Source of the DNA: JAXGQE01 sp040766585
GTDB lineage: Bacteria > Bacillota > SLNR01
DNA length: 64,000 nt
NCBI GenBank assembly: GCA_040766585.1
Contig: JAXGQE010000007.1
Span: 62,001-126,000 of the forward strand
Direction: 5' to 3'
Numbering within the stretch: position 1 is the stretch's first letter; each line of letters begins with the position of its first letter. The position numbers and the translations under genes were made by a program. The notes under the pieces were generated by a model. That model was not told the DNA's origin. It saw nothing but the letters and a program-made list of their open reading frames with translations, and made no database searches. Positions 52,401 to 61,217 of this stretch are shown here, piece after piece.

Positions 52401-53549
52401 TCACACCACAGACGGTTCAATGACAAGCCGTCCTTCCGCAAAACGGGTTGGGGTCAGAGCATGGACAGGCAGAGACAAATCTTCATGACAAATGTACTCG
52501 GCCATGATCAGTCCCGTGGAAGGCCCAAACATGAACCCATGGCCGCTGAACCCAGCTGCCACATACAAACCCTCCACCTCATCCACAGGACCATAGATGG
52601 GCTGGCGGTCCGGGGTCAGATTATACAATCCGGCCCACTGCCTAAGAACCCGCACAGGGGCCAGAGCCGGCAGGATACCGGTGACTCGAGTCACCACTTG
52701 CTCCAAAAACTCCCAGCTGGCTGTCTGCCGAAGATCTCGAGGTGCCTGGGGATCTCCCATGCCCATGACGATCCCTCCATGAGGAACCTGCTGGCAATAG
52801 AAATTCAATGAGAAGGAAATGACCATGGGTTCGATGATTTTTTCAATGGGTTCGGTCACCAGAATCTCATGGCGTTCAGAAAACAGAGGTAGATCCACAC
52901 CGGCTGTGGCAGCCAGCTTCTGAGACCAGCCGCCGGCTGCAATAAGAACGACAGGAGCGGAAATATTCCCCTGGTGGGTGACCACATGCTGTACTCTGCC
53001 GTGTTCGACGTGAATGGATTCTACTTCAGTCCGAGTATAGACCGTCACGCCCAGTCGTCGGGCTGCCTGTATGTAGGCCATGGTGGTATGAAATGGATTC
53101 AAGTGCCCATCCCGGTGATGATAAGCCGCCCCGAAGAGCCCCTCCGTATTCAAAACAGGGACCACTGTCCGGGCTTCTTCCAACGACAGCAGGGATGATT
53201 CAATTCCCAGTGAATTCTGCAGTGTCACATTCTTTCGAAACTGCTCCATCTCTTTTTCGGTACCGGCCAAAAGGAGGTATCCTCCCTGTTTGAATTCAAT
53301 ATCGTAGGGATAGTCCAGCTCCTCCTGCAGGTTTTCAAACACCTCGCACGAGTGTTTGGCAATCAGGCAGTTCATCTCTGTGCCCCACTGCTGACGGATT
53401 CCAGCACCACAGCGCCCGGTCGCTCCGCTGGCGATGTATTCTTTCTCAAGCAGGACAATATTCCGGACTCCTTTGCAGGCCAAATAGTAGGCCGCAGCAG
53501 CTCCGGAGATCCCCCCGCCGATTATGATCACATCAGCTGAATTCTTCAT
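52401..53549 (-). CDS. FAD-dependent oxidoreductase, DadA-like beta subunit
   Basis: A 382-aa flavoprotein with the Rossmann motif IIGGGISGAAAAYYL (about 8-22), ATGRCGAGIRQQWG and the closing GLYVAAGFSGHGFMFGPSTG of the glycine/D-amino-acid oxidase family. It is the catalytic subunit of an HcnC/OoxB-type dehydrogenase. The start overlaps the next subunit gene upstream by four bases. The substrate may be an imino acid or opine, or sarcosine or proline. It is the last gene of the three-gene operon. Confidence 0.88.
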   Translation of the reverse strand: MKNSADVIIIGGGISGAAAAYYLACKGVRNIVLLEKEYIASGATGRCGAGIRQQWGTEMNCLIAKHSCEVFENLQEELDYPYDIEFKQGGYLLLAGTEKEMEQFRKNVTLQNSLGIESSLLSLEEARTVVPVLNTEGLFGAAYHHRDGHLNPFHTTMAYIQAARRLGVTVYTRTEVESIHVEHGRVQHVVTHQGNISAPVVLIAAGGWSQKLAATAGVDLPLFSERHEILVTEPIEKIIEPMVISFSLNFYCQQVPHGGIVMGMGDPQAPRDLRQTASWEFLEQVVTRVTGILPALAPVRVLRQWAGLYNLTPDRQPIYGPVDEVEGLYVAAGFSGHGFMFGPSTGLIMAEYICHEDLSLPVHALTPTRFAEGRLVIEPSVV

Positions 53550-55456
53550 GCGTCGTCCTCCTCTTCGGCGTGACGTACGATGTCCTTCATCCGTACCCCC
53601 ACCGACAACGGACGGTCCGTGGGCTGCGGGATGCTATCCAGAGGTTTTCCGGTTAGCCGGGCTATTTCTCTCATGGCCAACAGTGTACATGTCTTTCCCT
53701 GACTGGGCCCCATACCGATTCGGGTCAATCGTTTGATCTCATCCAACGATTCTATCCCGGTGGCTATGATCTCTTTCAGATCGCTCAGCGATACATCGGA
53801 ACAGCGGCAAATTATGGTATCTTCATCATCGGGTTGCGGAACGGCCCGGATAGCTGCCGTGTCCAGAGCCCACTCCGGATTCACAGCCACCGCCACAATC
53901 TGGGTGCGGTCCAAAGCAGGTCGATCCCAGAATTCCACCACTCGCCCCGAACCGAGCACCCGTCCGTCACGGCCCAATAATTCAACCTCATGGCCCACTG
54001 CAAGGTGCGGCAGAAATTCATACGGCAGCCTCACCAGTGCCTCTGATTTGGACCAGGTCATATCCACCACGCGAATGGCCAGTCCCGGGCAGTGACTGAT
54101 GCACAGTCCGCAGCCGGTACAGCGCTCATGATCCACAGCCGGACGGTGATGAATGTTTTCAAATGGATGGATGGCACCCTGGGGACACGCATCAGCACAA
54201 GGGTTGCAGGGAATTTCCCGGAAACATTCCACGATAACCACCGGCCCTTCCTGCAGTCTTTCGGGGCTCGGATTGATTTTTTGGATTTCCTCAGCGGTCG
54301 GGATCCCGACTGTATCCAGATCGGTTATGGTATCTGTATGTGTACGGCTGGATTCAACATTTTGATCCAACGCCGTAATCTCCATCTGCACTTTTTTCTG
54401 ACCGGTACGAATCCGGTTTCCTTCCGGTCCAGAACGCAATTCCACCAACTGACGCTCCAGATCGATTATTGAATCATGGATCGTATCTTTTTTACAGCCC
54501 AACCACTGCGCAGCCGCAAACCCGGCTAACTGCCCCTCCACCATGGCCGCGCTGGCTTCCTCAACTCCGGCTGCATCCCCGGCCACAAAGACGCCCGGCC
54601 GACTAGTCATGAGAGTGCCATTTCTTTTGGCTGTATAGCCGCCCAACTCCGGAACATACACTCGGTCGACTCCGATTTGTCCCAGTAGTTCGATGAGGGG
54701 TGTCAGTCCCACCGAAATGCAGATTGTATCCACTTCAAAATCCAGCTCAGTCCCCGAAATGGGCTGCCCGTTATCATCCAACGCGATGGTGGTGGCAGCT
54801 GTTACGCGATCCACACCGTGCGCCTTGACAATGGTCCTGCGCGTATAAATAGGGACCCCCAGTCGGCGAATCTTGGATGCGTGGACTCGATACCCTCCGA
54901 TTTGGGGGGCTGCATCGATGACGGCCGCCACTTCCACCTGAGCCTGCAGAAGCTGATAACTGACAATCAGCCCGATATTGCCGGCCCCCATCATCAATAC
55001 ACGGCGACCGGGCCGCACACCATCCACATGCATCAGCGTCTGCACCGCTCCCGCCCCATACACACCGGGCAGATCGTTATTGACAAAGGACAGATATTTT
55101 TCGCTGGCTCCGGTGGCAACAATGATGGCACGGGGCAGAATCTTGATATATTCTCCGTTGTGATCTGCCGTAACCATCCCATCCTCGTACATTCCCACCC
55201 CCGTCGTTTGGGTCATAGCGGTCACATTCGGCACAGAAGCAATCTCTTCTGTCAATATTTTGGCAATGTCAATACCCCGCACGGACGCGTGCTGTTTTTC
55301 CGAACCGAAAAACTTATGGGTTTGTTTCACCAGCTGGCCGCCCAGATTCCGGTCTCTTTCCAGCAAAAGAACCCGGGCACCGCAAGCAGCCGAAGCAGAA
55401 GCCGCACTGAGACCGGCCGGTCCGCCGCCAATAATCAGAACATCCGGCGTGATCAT
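53546..55456 (-). CDS. NAD(P)/FAD-dependent subunit with inserted 4Fe-4S and C-terminal BFD-like domain
   Basis: A 636-aa alpha subunit, longer than the roughly 450-480 aa of HcnB/OoxA proteins. Order: FAD motif IIGGGPAGLSAASASAAC; a second dinucleotide motif GAGNIGLIVSYQLL (about 170); FVAGDAAGVEEASAAM; then an inserted ferredoxin-like part with CNPCADACP and CTGCGLCISHCP cysteines (about 425-465); and a C-terminal 2Fe-2S (BFD-like) domain with CRCSDVSLSDL and GPSQGKTC. The insertion suggests electrons leave to ferredoxin. Overlaps both neighbours by one to four bases. Confidence 0.88.
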   Translation of the reverse strand: MITPDVLIIGGGPAGLSAASASAACGARVLLLERDRNLGGQLVKQTHKFFGSEKQHASVRGIDIAKILTEEIASVPNVTAMTQTTGVGMYEDGMVTADHNGEYIKILPRAIIVATGASEKYLSFVNNDLPGVYGAGAVQTLMHVDGVRPGRRVLMMGAGNIGLIVSYQLLQAQVEVAAVIDAAPQIGGYRVHASKIRRLGVPIYTRRTIVKAHGVDRVTAATTIALDDNGQPISGTELDFEVDTICISVGLTPLIELLGQIGVDRVYVPELGGYTAKRNGTLMTSRPGVFVAGDAAGVEEASAAMVEGQLAGFAAAQWLGCKKDTIHDSIIDLERQLVELRSGPEGNRIRTGQKKVQMEITALDQNVESSRTHTDTITDLDTVGIPTAEEIQKINPSPERLQEGPVVIVECFREIPCNPCADACPQGAIHPFENIHHRPAVDHERCTGCGLCISHCPGLAIRVVDMTWSKSEALVRLPYEFLPHLAVGHEVELLGRDGRVLGSGRVVEFWDRPALDRTQIVAVAVNPEWALDTAAIRAVPQPDDEDTIICRCSDVSLSDLKEIIATGIESLDEIKRLTRIGMGPSQGKTCTLLAMREIARLTGKPLDSIPQPTDRPLSVGVRMKDIVRHAEEEDDA

Positions 55457-55758
55457 CAGTACCGCCCCTTTCCCATCTGCGTTTCAATGACCATTCCTTC
55501 AGTTAATGGAGTCGTGCAGACTCGAACATTGGGTACACCATCCACCACCATCATGCAGGATGAACAATTTCCGATGGCGCAGAAAAATCCTCGCGGCCGG
55601 TGTTTTTCCGGACTGTGGCTTAACACCCGGATACCTGCCGCATGCAGCGCTGCGGCAATGGTTTCCCCTTCATACCCTTCCAGAGGGTGTCCGTCAAAAG
55701 TGAAAACAACCTTGCGTCCTTTGGGCAGTGTCAAGATCGGATGTGCTTCGATTCTCAT
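55456..55758 (-). CDS. (2Fe-2S)-binding gamma subunit (HcnA-type)
   Basis: A 100-aa protein with a plant-type ferredoxin fold: FTFDGHPLEGYEGETIAAAL, then FFCAIGNCSSCMMVVDG with the 2Fe-2S cysteines and a fourth cysteine in VRVCTTPL. It completes the three-subunit dehydrogenase. GGGAGGAATGGCC precedes the ATG at 55758, and the gene's stop overlaps the next start (TGATG). First gene of the operon. Confidence 0.9.
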   Translation of the reverse strand: MRIEAHPILTLPKGRKVVFTFDGHPLEGYEGETIAAALHAAGIRVLSHSPEKHRPRGFFCAIGNCSSCMMVVDGVPNVRVCTTPLTEGMVIETQMGKGRY

Positions 55759-55808
55759 GGCCATTCCTCCCTAGGCTGCAGATCAATCGTCCGAAGGCAG
55801 GATGCCTT

Positions 55809-56264
55809 CTACGGTACATACATCTCAAAGATTTCGATGATTTCACCGTTTTGAATGAGAATGCTGTATGGTGCTTCATACTCCTCTATATGGGATTTCA
55901 ATTCCTCCACGGTCAGCCATTTTGCCTCGATCTGTTCGCCCCACATGACCACTTCGATGTGAGGATCCCCTTCCAGAGGCATCTCTATCCAACTCTCGGC
56001 TTCATTATATAGATAAAAACCGCTGGGAAAGTCTTCTTCCGGATCCAGACCCAGTTCATCAATCCGCTCCAATTCAAAGATACTGATAAACTCCATCTCA
56101 TCCACCAGAATGGTTTGGGATTCCAGATTTAAGTCTTTTAAGAACACCTCATATGTACCGTCTGGGAGAATCGGACTCGTCTGTTCTTGACACCCTGCAC
56201 ATACTCCCAGGCCCAATGAGATTGCCAGGAAAAGGATCCACCCGGTGCGATAACGACCCGTCAT
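55809..56264 (-). CDS. Small predicted exported protein
   Basis: A 151-aa protein with an N-terminal signal segment (RTGWILFLAISLGLGVCAGC) and a cysteine that may be a lipoprotein site, though the residues before it are a weak lipobox. The mature part is acidic, beta-rich and without a recognised domain (FLKDLNLESQTILVDEMEF, MWGEQIEAKWLTVEEL). GTGGGAAT precedes the ATG at 56264. It lies between the dehydrogenase operon and the permease pair and belongs clearly to neither. Confidence 0.6.
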   Translation of the reverse strand: MTGRYRTGWILFLAISLGLGVCAGCQEQTSPILPDGTYEVFLKDLNLESQTILVDEMEFISIFELERIDELGLDPEEDFPSGFYLYNEAESWIEMPLEGDPHIEVVMWGEQIEAKWLTVEELKSHIEEYEAPYSILIQNGEIIEIFEMYVP

Positions 56265-56423
56265 ATTCCCACCCCATTTCATGTTTTTATACATTGAAAT
56301 CTTCGCGTTCTAATCAGCGTTTCCTCCAAAAGATCGTTACATCCAAAGGAAACCGCTCCCAACAACATTCTTCCATAAAAAAAGCCGCCCCTTTTTCAGA
56401 GCAGCTTGACACATTTCCATGGA

Positions 56424-57152
56424 TCATGGCTGGACAGTATCCTGATATACAATGGCCTGTCCGGGACACTTTTCCACGGTTTCCCGCACCTTTCCTCCCA
56501 CTTTGGGGCTGTTGGGTACCGTAATCACTACCGCTCTACCGTCTTCCATGCGGTAGCACTGGGGAAGGATGCGGACACACAGACCGCAGCCGAGGCAGTA
56601 TTCTGGAATTACTTCCAGAACAGGGCGGCTTTCATCATTTACAGCGGGTAAATCTTCCTTCGTAACCAGAGTACCGGTCAGGTACGCCATCAAGAATATG
56701 GCGCAAACGGTCAGCACCCAGCGTACAGCCATGAATTCAGGCCCCAGAAATCGAATTTCATTGGCCAGCATGGGCACTTTGATCACAGCCCAGGCACTGA
56801 GAATGATGACAATGTTTCCGATGCTGGCTCCCTTTGCCAGCAAAGTCTTGCTGACGGGAAAGGCGGCATAGATGGGCCCGGCTGACAGGCTGCCCAGCAT
56901 CAGCGCCAAGACATTGCCTTTCAGCCCGGATTTTTCGCCAAATCCCCGTAGAATCATCTCTTTGGGAACCAGTGCTTCCAAAACCACAGTAAACAAAAAT
57001 ATGACAGGAAGCACCAGGATCATCTCTTTGAGATAGTAGAGGCTGTTTTGAAAGGAAGTCCGAGCCAGATCCGGGGAAAAAACCATGAGTCCGGAATAAA
57101 GGGCCGCCACAATCACCAGCATCATATTTTGCCTCAGAAAATTTTTCATCAT
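56424..57152 (-). CDS. Half-permease fused to a ferredoxin-like 4Fe-4S domain
   Basis: A 242-aa protein whose first 170 residues form about five helices of the ArsP/DUF318-type permease (VLPVIFLFTVVLEALVPKEM, LSAGPIYAAFPVSKTLL) and whose C-terminal part carries the cysteines CLGCGLCVRILPQC and EKCPG. It has one half of the normal permease; the other half is encoded by the gene just upstream with a four-base overlap. The iron-sulfur domain is an unusual addition. Substrate unknown. Confidence 0.78.
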   Translation of the reverse strand: MMKNFLRQNMMLVIVAALYSGLMVFSPDLARTSFQNSLYYLKEMILVLPVIFLFTVVLEALVPKEMILRGFGEKSGLKGNVLALMLGSLSAGPIYAAFPVSKTLLAKGASIGNIVIILSAWAVIKVPMLANEIRFLGPEFMAVRWVLTVCAIFLMAYLTGTLVTKEDLPAVNDESRPVLEVIPEYCLGCGLCVRILPQCYRMEDGRAVVITVPNSPKVGGKVRETVEKCPGQAIVYQDTVQP

Positions 57153-57634
57153 CCCATCAGCACCCCCATGGCCAGAGCAATGAGTACGGCAAAACCAAAA
57201 CTGAAAAGATTGCGGGTCAGAGCAAATCGAGTTCCAAATTCTTTTCGCTCCAGGGGAAATGTGACTGCACCAACCATGGTTAATGTGGTGAGAAACGCCA
57301 CACCCGGTACAATACTAGCCCCCACATCCACCAGAGAACCCACCAGCGGGAATGCCACAAATGCAGGGATCAGTGTAATGCTTCCCACCAAAGCGGCCGC
57401 TACGGTGGCTGTCCCTAAATTGGCTTTCCCCAGTACCTGCTGGATGGTCTGCGGTGGAATCAGAGTTAAAATTAAACCAATCAGAAAAATGATGCCGACA
57501 ATATCTCCCAGCATGCTTCCCATCATTCCCCGGGATTTTTGAGCCGCCTCCAAAGTCTTCTTTCGATCTTTAATCAAAGAGATTGCTGTAAGGAACAACG
57601 CTGTGATCCAAAATCCTTTTGTAAATACATCCAT
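57149..57634 (-). CDS. Half-permease (ArsP/DUF318-type), N-terminal partner
   Basis: A 161-aa membrane protein with four or five helices (FWITALFLTAISLI, IVGIIFLIGLILTLIPP, GSITLIPAFVAFPLVGSLV, VLIALAMGVLMG). It resembles the other half of an ArsP-type permease, and probably forms a heterodimer with the ferredoxin-tailed half. AGGAGGTAGGGTGTAT precedes the ATG at 57634. Confidence 0.72.
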   Translation of the reverse strand: MDVFTKGFWITALFLTAISLIKDRKKTLEAAQKSRGMMGSMLGDIVGIIFLIGLILTLIPPQTIQQVLGKANLGTATVAAALVGSITLIPAFVAFPLVGSLVDVGASIVPGVAFLTTLTMVGAVTFPLERKEFGTRFALTRNLFSFGFAVLIALAMGVLMG

Positions 57635-57694
57635 ATACACCCTACCTCCTGACAGTCAGTGGATCGTACAAAAGGCATTGTATTACATGTCAAA

Positions 57695-57726
57695 GAAAAA
57701 AAGTGTTACCGAAGTAACACTTTTTC
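57695..57726. terminator. Bidirectional terminator after the selenoprotein operon
   Basis: AAAAAGTGTTAC and GTAACACTTTTT flank a four-base loop (TTCG on the minus strand). The stem has A- and T-runs on both sides, and lies 125 bases after the selenoprotein stop. Confidence 0.85.
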
Positions 57727-57849
57727 GAATTCGATCCATCAGGCCATTGATCTCCCCCTGCTGTTAAAAAGCTGTACCATCACCTTGACAGATCAAAAGA
57801 AGCTGCATTAGAGAAAATGCATTCGACAAGGTTCCTAGCTGAACGCTGC

Positions 57850-59070
57850 TCAAACTTCCAGTTCCTTCAAAAATCGATTGGGAATAATGCGTCCAGACGC
57901 CTTCTTGCTGAGACTTTCATGCTCTGAGTTCAGACAAAATTGTCTCAGTTGCTGAAGAACTTTCCCGGCCATTGTATTTTTCCAGAACCAGCGTTCAATA
58001 TCGTCTCCTTTCAGATGACTCGTACCCGGACGTAGGGATAGTGCTTGATAATAGAACGACTTCAAATCATCCACCGCATAGCGCAGACGGGCGGCCCATG
58101 CGCCATCTTCATCGCTCATCATATCCATTTCACCGCTCATCACTTCTCCCAGCCAAGAGGCAATCTCTTCGGCAGTCATTCCGCTGATCCCCTTGTACGA
58201 ACGGTCAGCGTGTTCGCTCTTTTCAGTCCATTCACGACGGAAAGCTTGAATCTCAGCATGCAGCTGTCGAAATAGGACTCGATCCTCTCCCGAATCATCT
58301 GAGGGAATGTATGGGCAAGCCAACAGGATAGGATCCGCATCTCCCACCGGTGCCTCCTCGGTGTAATCAGCCAGAACAGGGCCTTCCTTTTCCTGCAGCA
58401 GACTCAGTGCCGCTTTGAGCACCCTCTTTTGAAAAGCACCATCGTGGGGCACTCCCAGGGGGCGCCCCAGTTCAAACGGAACCCATAAGGCCCGAGGTGG
58501 TCGAATCTTTTCAGTATGCAATCGGATCAGACTGATCTGGGTAGTGGAAAACCCCTGATCCTCCAAAAAATGCCCCAATGCGCCCACGGCGCATGTGCAT
58601 AAAGGTCAAACCGGAACCAGGAGCACCGCATCCACATGGTCTTGTCGGAGCTGATCCGCCAGTTTCTCAACGGCCGGTCTCCATGTCATGGGGTTCTCTG
58701 CACCCATGAATGAATAATGGCGGGAGGCAACTGAAGCAATGAAGCCCTCGTCTTGCAACTCTTTGAGTCGATCCAGGGGAAATACCACATTGAAATCCTG
58801 ATAAAATCCCGACCGATCGTAATTGACGGACACATGACTCATCACCAAGTCCTGGACTGGAATCTCCTTGGGAATAACACGATACTTTTCGGGATTGGAG
58901 CCATCAAACGGATCATCCTGCACCGTATGAAGACCCGCCGTGGACACAATCGCCACCCGCAGACGATTCAGCCGATCCGGGATCACAAACGGTGTATGGG
59001 AAAACGACGGACAGGCGTAGTTTTCATGAAAGCGCCTCTCGCCTGCACTCATGGTTTCCATGCGCACCAT
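57850..59070 (-). CDS. GrdB-family selenoprotein (glycine/sarcosine/betaine reductase component B family), UGA read as Sec
   Basis: A single 406-aa protein interrupted by an in-frame TGA at 58606-58608 that reads as selenocysteine at about residue 155, in VPVUPLCTCAVGALGHFLE. Both sides belong to the same family: the N-terminal part has RVAIVSTAGLHT, RVIP, and DLVMSHVSVNYDRSGF...NVVFPLDRL, and the C-terminal part has SLIRLHTEKIRPPRALWVPFELGRPLG. Relatives have VPVCPVC at the same place. A hairpin follows the TGA. The ATG at 59070 has AAGGTGGTGATACC upstream. The C-terminal 170 residues are helical with no recognised domain. The reaction is unknown; it is a stand-alone member without GrdA or GrdC in sight. 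Confidence 0.92.
58578..58594 (-). promoter_or_regulatory. Candidate bacterial SECIS of the GrdB-like gene
   Basis: ATGCGCC and GGCGCAT form a 7-bp stem with a GTG loop, starting 12 bases after the TGA. This position and shape fit bacterial SECIS elements, which lie directly behind the Sec codon inside the gene. Confidence 0.75.
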
Positions 59071-59095
59071 GGTATCACCACCTTTCAATCTTTAT

Positions 59096-59710
59096 TCATG
59101 GGCTCTTTTTATTCGGTATTGTTTGATCCAAAAAATGGGCGACGTCTTCATGGGACGCCCAGCGGTCGTGGTACACGATGACGCCATCCGGACCGATGAT
59201 ATAGACCATATTGGGACATCCACCGTAACTCATGTAAAAATCGTTATCCATGGTGTCCAACACCGTTTTTCGCTGAATGCCGCAGTCCTTCACCGTATCA
59301 CCAGCCAGTTTCATCCGCTGGTGGTAGGTTTGGGGCTGGACAATATCTTCATACCCTCTCTCGCCCGGATGAGGTTCAAGAATATAGACCAACAAAAATT
59401 CTACACCGCGCTTTTTGTATTCCCGGGCCAATTCTTCCATGGGAGGCACCTGCCTCCGAAACGGGTCTCAAGTAAATGACCCTACTTCCACCACGAGATA
59501 TTTCCCGGCGTAGTCGGCCAGGGACACTGATTCACCATCCAGGGTTTTCAGTGAAAAATCTGGCGCCCGTGTACCCGGAGGCATGTAGCATTCAAAATCT
59601 TTGTAGTGCCGGCCGTCATCACCGCGGCGGATGTTCTCTTCTTCTTGCATAATACGGGCTATTTCAATCATCTCTTCGGGAAAGCCGGGAGGAAACTCAT
59701 GCACTTTCAT
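59096..59710 (-). CDS. Iodothyronine-deiodinase-like thioredoxin-fold selenoprotein, UGA read as Sec
   Basis: A 204-aa protein interrupted by an in-frame TGA at 59468-59470, read as selenocysteine near residue 81 in VEVGSFTUDPFRRQVPPMEELA. Before it lies a thioredoxin-fold start (GTRAPDFSLKTLDGESVSLADYAGK). After it come FLLVYILEPHPGE and YIIGPDGVIVYHDRW. The GSxTUxxF motif and the Y-x-E-x-HP block are hallmarks of deiodinases and their bacterial relatives. GAGGTGATC precedes the ATG. It ends 25 bases before the GrdB-like start, so the two Sec genes form one transcript. Probable redox role; deiodination is not implied. Confidence 0.92.
59442..59457 (-). promoter_or_regulatory. Candidate bacterial SECIS of the deiodinase-like gene
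   Basis: GGAGGCA and TGCCTCC are perfect complements around a GG loop (or a 6-bp stem with AGGT loop). The hairpin begins 11 bases after the TGA, in the right place for a bacterial SECIS with guanines at its tip. Confidence 0.78.
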
Positions 59711-59881
59711 CCGATCACCTCACATTGTATTTCACCATTCATTCGTGAAAAAGGGATAGAACCCTTTGTCACGATTTTCCACAAACTCAAGCGAAAAGCC
59801 ATTCAGAGAAAATGCCGGACAAAACCCGCCATCTTTCAAAATGGCTCATGTGCGACCATCCATGGTCGAAAAAAACTGTCG

Positions 59882-61177
59882 CTACTTTCCGACTAGCCGC
59901 CGACTGATTCGGTTTACCTCATACAGGACCTTTTCGGCATCCAAAGTCCGGTATTCCCCATCCTCATACAGGATTTTCCCAGCCACCATGGTCATAACCA
60001 CTTCATACCCCGTGGCCGAATATGCCAGGGCAGACACCAAGTTATGCAGCGGTTGGAATTGAGGTTGATCCAAATCCAGCAAGACCAGATCCGCCTGCAT
60101 CCCGACCCGGATGGCTCCGATCTTCTGGGATAGTCCCAGCGCGTTTGCCCCGTTGATTGTGGCAAAGGACAGCGCCAACGATGCAGGGATGCTGGTGGCT
60201 GACTCTTGGTTCCCTTTGTGGATCAGCACCACACTCTGCAGATCTTTGAACAGGTTCTGGGTGTTGTTGCTGGCTGCACTATCTGTGCCCAAACATATTG
60301 GAATGCCGCGGTCCAGCATTTTTTCCAAAGGTGCAAACCCATTGGCCAGTTTCATGTTGCTAACTGGATTGGTTACAATGTGCACTTTCCGTTCTGCCAG
60401 AATATCCAGATCCGCATCGGTCAGATAGACACCGTGGGCGGCCAGAGTCCGCTCGGTCAAGAATCCCACTCGATCCAGGTATTCCACCGGCGTGCACCCA
60501 TAATGGGCCCGGATGGTATCGATTTCACTGCGGCTTTCAGCCAGATGAACACAAAGCCCCACATCCCGTATTTGCGCCACATCCACCACTTTTTTCAAAT
60601 ACACCGGATCGCAGGTGTAGGGGGCATGGGCAGACAGCATGAAGTGGATGCGGGGATGATTGAGAAATTCGGGACTGTCCATTTCAGAAAGCGCATCTGT
60701 CAGCCTGCGGGTACCCCCTTCATCATCCCCCTCGCCCACCAATCCTCGGGAGAGGCATGCCCGCATCCCCGTTTCATGAACCGCTCGAGAGGTTTCATGG
60801 ATAAACATGTACATGTCAAAGAAACAGGTTGTTCCTGTGCGAATCATTTCCATGATGGAAAGCATGGATCCCCAGTAGCAGTCGTCTCCAGTCAGACGAT
60901 CCTCCAAAGGCAATATACGATCAAAAAGCCAGGTCTGGAAGGGCAGATCATCGGCGTAATTGCGAAACAGCGTCATATAGCTGTGGTTGTGGGCATTGAC
61001 CAACCCCGGTATAAGAAGTTTTCTGCGTCCATCCAAGACCCGATCCGGTGTGAAATCGTCCGGTGGGGGACCGATGTGAACGATTCTGTCGCCAGACACC
61101 GCCACCGAAGATTCTTTTACCTCCCAGGTGTTCCCGGATTCCAAAAGCACCTGCACATTCGAAATCAATAGATTCAT
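59882..61177 (-). CDS. mtaD: Amidohydrolase, 5'-methylthioadenosine/SAH/5'-deoxyadenosine deaminase type
   Basis: Metal-dependent deaminase of 431 aa. Ligands are read as NAHNHSYM (HxH), the histidine of LSAHAPYTC, LHLAES and the aspartate in GTDSAASNN. The N-terminal composite domain and the final strand QADLVLLDLD are intact. Members act on methylthioadenosine, SAH or 5'-deoxyadenosine, the latter a radical-SAM by-product. GGAGGGGTATGAT precedes the ATG at 61177; a longer frame to 61279 is unsupported. Confidence 0.9.
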   Translation of the reverse strand: MNLLISNVQVLLESGNTWEVKESSVAVSGDRIVHIGPPPDDFTPDRVLDGRRKLLIPGLVNAHNHSYMTLFRNYADDLPFQTWLFDRILPLEDRLTGDDCYWGSMLSIMEMIRTGTTCFFDMYMFIHETSRAVHETGMRACLSRGLVGEGDDEGGTRRLTDALSEMDSPEFLNHPRIHFMLSAHAPYTCDPVYLKKVVDVAQIRDVGLCVHLAESRSEIDTIRAHYGCTPVEYLDRVGFLTERTLAAHGVYLTDADLDILAERKVHIVTNPVSNMKLANGFAPLEKMLDRGIPICLGTDSAASNNTQNLFKDLQSVVLIHKGNQESATSIPASLALSFATINGANALGLSQKIGAIRVGMQADLVLLDLDQPQFQPLHNLVSALAYSATGYEVVMTMVAGKILYEDGEYRTLDAEKVLYEVNRISRRLVGK

Positions 61178-61217
61178 ATCATACCCCTCCCCATACAGCC
61201 CATAAGAGGACATTGGC

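Noticed and set aside
54818..55774. 318-codon plus-strand ORF
   Set aside because: Antisense to the flavin/iron-sulfur dehydrogenase genes; composition mirrors the true coding strand.
59845..59865. CGACCAT/ATGGTCG hairpin between mtaD and the deiodinase-like gene
   Set aside because: Only a 2-nt loop, and the T run lies on the wrong side for transcription on the minus strand.
60206..61171. 321-codon plus-strand ORF
   Set aside because: Antisense shadow of the intact mtaD-type gene; no family motifs and no ribosome binding site.
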